Shown here piece after piece: positions 61,032-64,000 of a stretch of 64,000 nt of DNA. The position numbers and the translations under genes are program-made. Positions within the stretch are counted from its first letter, which is position 1; each line of letters begins with the position of its first letter. The notes under the pieces are model-generated. The model did not search any database. It worked only from the letters and a program-made list of their open reading frames with translations, and had not been told where the DNA came from. The stretch comes from Aquificaceae bacterium. Its GTDB lineage: Bacteria > Aquificota > Aquificia > Aquificales > Aquificaceae. The stretch lies in contig JALWEG010000001.1 in NCBI GenBank assembly GCA_027014155.1, forward strand, positions 1-64,000. Direction: 5' to 3'.

Positions 61032-62774
61032 GGAACGTTTCCAGATGCGCCTGTTTCCACGCCTTACGGTTAAGCCCATATAGTCTAAATACTCCAGCAA
61101 CGGTATGAGGTACTTTCTCGTCAAGCCCAGCTTCGCCTTGGCCTCCTGTAAGGAAAATTCATCTCCCAACTCTCTCAGTCTCATTACAAAGCTTTTTAGC
61201 AGACCGTCGGAAATCAAAAGTCCGTTTCCGAGGTCGTGGACCAATCCCTCCTTTACAGCTCTTTGAATGTATATCTTTTCTACTCCTTCACTCAAGAGGC
61301 GTTTTTCCTCTACTATGTCCTCGGAAAGTCGCTCGGTTAGTTCTTCCATAGCTCTTTGATTACTTGCCTCCTCCGTTCTCTTAAACAAAGCATTACCTTC
61401 TATCGTAAAATTCTCAAAATCTCTCAATAGGTATCTAAGCACCGAGTAGCTAACTCCCAAGCTCTTCTGTAGCATAGAAAGCCTCAATCCTGTCTCCGGC
61501 GATAGCTCCTGTAGGAGTTCTTTTAGTTTTCCCTTAAGACGCTCTATAAGCTTGATAGAGAAAAACCTTCCCTCTATCTTGTAGGCTATGTGGATAAGGT
61601 TTTTTGGGTTTAACCCTTCCCCTGTAAGTCTCCTAAAGAGTTCTGCGCTAAGTCCCTCTTTGCTCCACTCCTCAAGCAGGTAAAGCTCAAAGGAGTTTTT
61701 GAGTAAGTATAAGCGCTCTTTTATGAACTCCTTTCTGCGAATCTTGGGATAAGGGTGCAGGACATGGGCACCACCTAAGAGCCTTCCGGAAGAGTTGAGC
61801 ACCACAATTCTATCTCCCCTCTTTAATACTATCTCTCTCTCAATCCTCAGCAGGTAGGTGCCTTCCGAAATCTTTCTTATCCTGCCTTGCGTTTCCATCA
61901 TGCCACAAAAGACACTGTAGCGTGCGCTCGGCTTCAGCTTAAGCTCTGTTGAGATTATGCTTTCCTTGCTCTTTATATAGCTCCCAGGCTCCAGTAGCCA
62001 CGCTCCCCGTTCCACCTTGTCCTTATCCAAACCGGGTAGGTTCACGGCAACCCTTTCTCCGGCCACAACTTCTTTGACAAAGGAACCGTGATTCTGGAGC
62101 TTCCTGACCTTGGCGACTATTTCGTAGGGTTCTACGCTAACCTCTTCCCCTTCCTTAAGCTTTCCTTCCACACAGCTACCTCTGACCACGGTGCCAAATC
62201 CTTTCACCACAAAGGCCGAGTCTATGAAAACCCTTAAGGGTTTATCCTCTGCATCATGGCTAAAGTCCTTGATTATGCTCTTGAGCCTGTCCTTGAGTTC
62301 TTCAATACCCTCCATAGTGAGGACGGAGACGCTTACGATGGGGAGGTTAAAGCCTTCCTTTTCCAAAATCTCCTCAAGCTCTCGCCTTCTTTCGCTTAGC
62401 AATTCCTTATCTACCTTATCCACCTTGCTCAAAGCCACAACTCCCCGGTCTATTCCTAAAGCCTTGGCCACTCTTAGGTGTTCCAAGGTTTGGGGTTTAA
62501 CTCCCTCGGTAACGTCTACCACCAGCAAAAGTCCTTTTGCTGAGACAATGCCTGCAATGGCGTTCTTTATAAACCTTTCATGTCCTGGGACGTCTATAAA
62601 CTCAAGCCTTACCCTTATATCCGGAAAGTCCAGGTAGGCAAAGCCTAAGTCTATACTCAAACCCCTCCTCTTTTCCTCCGGCAGCCTGTCGGTGTCAATT
62701 CCTGTGAGAGCTTTTATTAAGCTGGTCTTACCGTGGTCTACGTGGCCTGCCGTGGCAAAGAGGCAATACCTCAT
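61017..62774 (-). CDS. selB: SelB, selenocysteine-specific elongation factor
   Basis: 585 residues. EF-Tu-like GTPase start FATAGHVDHGKTSLIKALTG (residues 6-25), RGLSIDLGFAYL, FIDVPGHERFIKNAIAGI and base-recognition SKVDK. The C-terminal half carries winged helices (about 370-585) that bind the SECIS hairpin. It brings Sec-tRNA to UGA. Directly followed by, and overlapping, selC. No UGA-containing selenoprotein was found in the window. Confidence 0.95.
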   Translation of the reverse strand: MRYCLFATAGHVDHGKTSLIKALTGIDTDRLPEEKRRGLSIDLGFAYLDFPDIRVRLEFIDVPGHERFIKNAIAGIVSAKGLLLVVDVTEGVKPQTLEHLRVAKALGIDRGVVALSKVDKVDKELLSERRRELEEILEKEGFNLPIVSVSVLTMEGIEELKDRLKSIIKDFSHDAEDKPLRVFIDSAFVVKGFGTVVRGSCVEGKLKEGEEVSVEPYEIVAKVRKLQNHGSFVKEVVAGERVAVNLPGLDKDKVERGAWLLEPGSYIKSKESIISTELKLKPSARYSVFCGMMETQGRIRKISEGTYLLRIEREIVLKRGDRIVVLNSSGRLLGGAHVLHPYPKIRRKEFIKERLYLLKNSFELYLLEEWSKEGLSAELFRRLTGEGLNPKNLIHIAYKIEGRFFSIKLIERLKGKLKELLQELSPETGLRLSMLQKSLGVSYSVLRYLLRDFENFTIEGNALFKRTEEASNQRAMEELTERLSEDIVEEKRLLSEGVEKIYIQRAVKEGLVHDLGNGLLISDGLLKSFVMRLRELGDEFSLQEAKAKLGLTRKYLIPLLEYLDYMGLTVRRGNRRIWKRSGRGW

Positions 62775-62780
62775 CTGTTA

Positions 62781-63782
62781 TCATACGGGAGCTTCTTTCC
62801 TCTTAAACCCGAGGTCTTTAAGGAGCTGATAGTCCTTTTTTATATCTCTCCCGGCGCGGGTGAGGTATCCTCCCACCATCATAGCGTTGGTCATGAGGAC
62901 GGCCATACCGTGGAAGTCCCGTAGGTTCTGCTCCCTACCGCCGCACAATCTCAACTCCGCTTTAGGATTTGTGAACCTGAACATGGCTATAACCTTCAAG
63001 GCTTCCAGAGGCGTTATTCCGGGCGCGCTCTCCATGGGCGTTCCCTCTATGGGCATCAGAAAGTTCAGGGGTATAGAATCTACTTCAAGCTCTCTGTAGG
63101 TCATGGCGAGATCAACCCGGTCTTCTGGGGTTTCACCCATACCGAATATACCCCCACAACAGGTTGAGAGGCCTACTCTTTTTATCCTTTTTATAGTCTC
63201 GTACCTGTCTTCCCATTTGTGGGTGCTTACGATGTTTGGGAAGAAGCGCCTGCTGGCCTCAAGGTTGTGGTTGACCCTCTTCACACCGGCCTCTTTAAGC
63301 CTCATAAGACTCTCCTCGTCAAGGGTTCCTGCAGACACGCATACGTTTATCGGTAAGGCTTCCTCCTCCTTGACCTTCCTTACCGCCTTAGATATTATCT
63401 CTACCTCTTGTGGCATAGCCTGCCTGCCGGCAAGCACGACGCAGTACCTGTTGGCTCCAAACTCAACCCCCCTATGCGCGCCCTCAACTATCTCGTCCTC
63501 CGGAACCAAGTTGTAAACGTTTATTGGGGTTTTGTAGAACTTGGACTGGGCGCAGAACTTGCAATCCTCCGAGCAGGCTCCGCTTTTGGCGTTTATTATG
63601 GAGCAAAACTCAAGCTCCCTTTCCGGGAAGAACTTGTCTCTGAGCTTCTGAGCGAAGTGGGTCAAAAATGCCACGTAGTTGTCGGGCAGCTCAAGGAGAG
63701 CAAGAGCCTCCTCTTTGCTCAAAGGCTCATAACTTGCAGCCTTGTTGTAAGCATCTATTATTAAGCTCTCGTAAGCGTCCAT
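62781..63782 (-). CDS. bioB: BioB, biotin synthase
   Basis: 333 residues. Radical-SAM cluster SGACSEDCKFCAQSKFYKT (CxxxCxxC, about 68-86) and the [2Fe-2S] ligands in VCVSAGTLDEES, VGLSTCCGGIFGMGETPEDR and the AELRLCGGREQN arginine block. It inserts sulfur into dethiobiotin. 6 bp upstream of selB on the same strand. It serves biotin enzymes such as acetyl-CoA carboxylase (accD here). Confidence 0.96.
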   Translation of the reverse strand: MDAYESLIIDAYNKAASYEPLSKEEALALLELPDNYVAFLTHFAQKLRDKFFPERELEFCSIINAKSGACSEDCKFCAQSKFYKTPINVYNLVPEDEIVEGAHRGVEFGANRYCVVLAGRQAMPQEVEIISKAVRKVKEEEALPINVCVSAGTLDEESLMRLKEAGVKRVNHNLEASRRFFPNIVSTHKWEDRYETIKRIKRVGLSTCCGGIFGMGETPEDRVDLAMTYRELEVDSIPLNFLMPIEGTPMESAPGITPLEALKVIAMFRFTNPKAELRLCGGREQNLRDFHGMAVLMTNAMMVGGYLTRAGRDIKKDYQLLKDLGFKRKEAPV

Positions 63783-63837
63783 ATCTCGACCTCCAAAGGC
63801 TTAATCGGTAAGGTATCCTATCATACCTCAAGTATGC

Positions 63838-63843
63838 TATAAT
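63838..63843 (+). promoter_or_regulatory. -10 element of initiator tRNA
   Basis: TATAAT 18 bp upstream of tRNA-fMet; no clear -35. Confidence 0.5.
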
Positions 63844-63860
63844 TTAATATCCATCGGCAA

Positions 63861-63934
63861 CGCGGGGTAGAGCAGCTTGGTAGCTCGCCGGGCTCATAAC
63901 CCGGAGGTCGGGGGTTCAAATCCCCCCCCCGCAA
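63861..63934 (+). tRNA. initiator tRNA-Met (anticodon CAT)
   Basis: Complete cloverleaf closely resembling E. coli tRNA-fMet: unpaired C1-A72, D arm AGAGCAGCTTGGTAGCTC, anticodon stem CCGGG-CTCATAA-CCCGG with the three G-C pairs of initiators, T loop TTCAAAT. CCA is not encoded. The 66 bp after it hold nothing recognised. Confidence 0.97.
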
Positions 63935-64000
63935 TATCCCTTAATTGCAAAATTTTGGGTAAGCTATGCCCTTGTTTTACCCGTATGTTGATTATCCCGT

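Overview
The window reads as a chromosome segment of a thermophilic, chemolithoautotrophic member of the Aquificales, probably Aquificaceae. The grounds are indirect: heavy use of AGG/AGA and ATA codons, lysine- and glutamate-rich proteins, a futalosine-type menaquinone gene (mqnA), an A2-type aa3 oxidase operon with its own Sco protein, selB next to tRNA-Sec, and a type III CRISPR locus with a CalpL/CalpT/CalpS-like module of the kind known from Sulfurihydrogenibium. The genus cannot be fixed from this sequence alone.

Bases 1-12,900 are a defence island. The + strand starts inside csm4 and runs csm5-cas2-cas1-cas2. It then meets CRISPR array 1 (7 repeats), whose 235-bp leader lies on its right side, so the array is transcribed leftward toward the cas genes. 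A second array (4 repeats) with a 95 percent identical leader lies at 11,931-12,447 in the same orientation. Between them are an unknown membrane protein, a PrsW-like intramembrane protease, and an operon with its own TTGAAA-N16-TATAAT promoter. That operon encodes a small MazF/PemK-like protein, a sigma-factor-like protein (CalpS), a MazF-fold protein with an extra domain (CalpT) and a 563-residue CalpL. The last protein is the highlight. It carries a Lon protease domain with a Ser147/Lys188 dyad, a SAVED cyclic-oligoadenylate sensor and, at the C-terminus, what looks like a complete DUF1874/AcrIII-1 (Crn2) ring nuclease. A signal-activated protease and the enzyme that destroys the signal would thus be one chain. 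hipA/hipB and an exported PD-(D/E)XK nuclease follow on the - strand.

Bases 12,900-31,000 are mostly core genes. They include a glucosaminidase, a G3E GTPase, a dicarboxylate symporter, mqnA, a type II secretin with GspN, malate dehydrogenase, lysS, tilS (frameshifted as read here), dsbC behind a tandem operator and a possible pseudoknotted RNA, a HerA-like ATPase, an amidase, hemC, a FadL-type porin and rimO. At 31,013-31,373 lies a TnpB-less IS200/IS605 remnant whose hairpin ends and TnpB C-terminal tail are still recognisable.

Bases 31,384-54,400 hold hyuA, murD, an ODP-type diiron protein, a copper-chaperone cluster (Sco, PCuAC, a thioredoxin-like lipoprotein), an assimilatory nitrate reductase behind a near-perfect sigma-54 promoter, flhB, accD, tRNA-Arg, the ctaE-sco-ctaC-ctaD oxidase operon, heme A synthesis (ctaA, ctaB) with a divergent oxidase subunit I-like protein, folE, secG, prmC, a CNNM transporter, radC and a diheme peroxidase. 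Bases 54,500-64,000 hold an MCE/beta-barrel fusion, an M29 aminopeptidase, a Crp-family regulator, ctpA, tsaD, a Nudix hydrolase, tRNA-Sec overlapping selB, bioB and initiator tRNA. Genes are tightly packed, and 4-bp ATGA overlaps are common.
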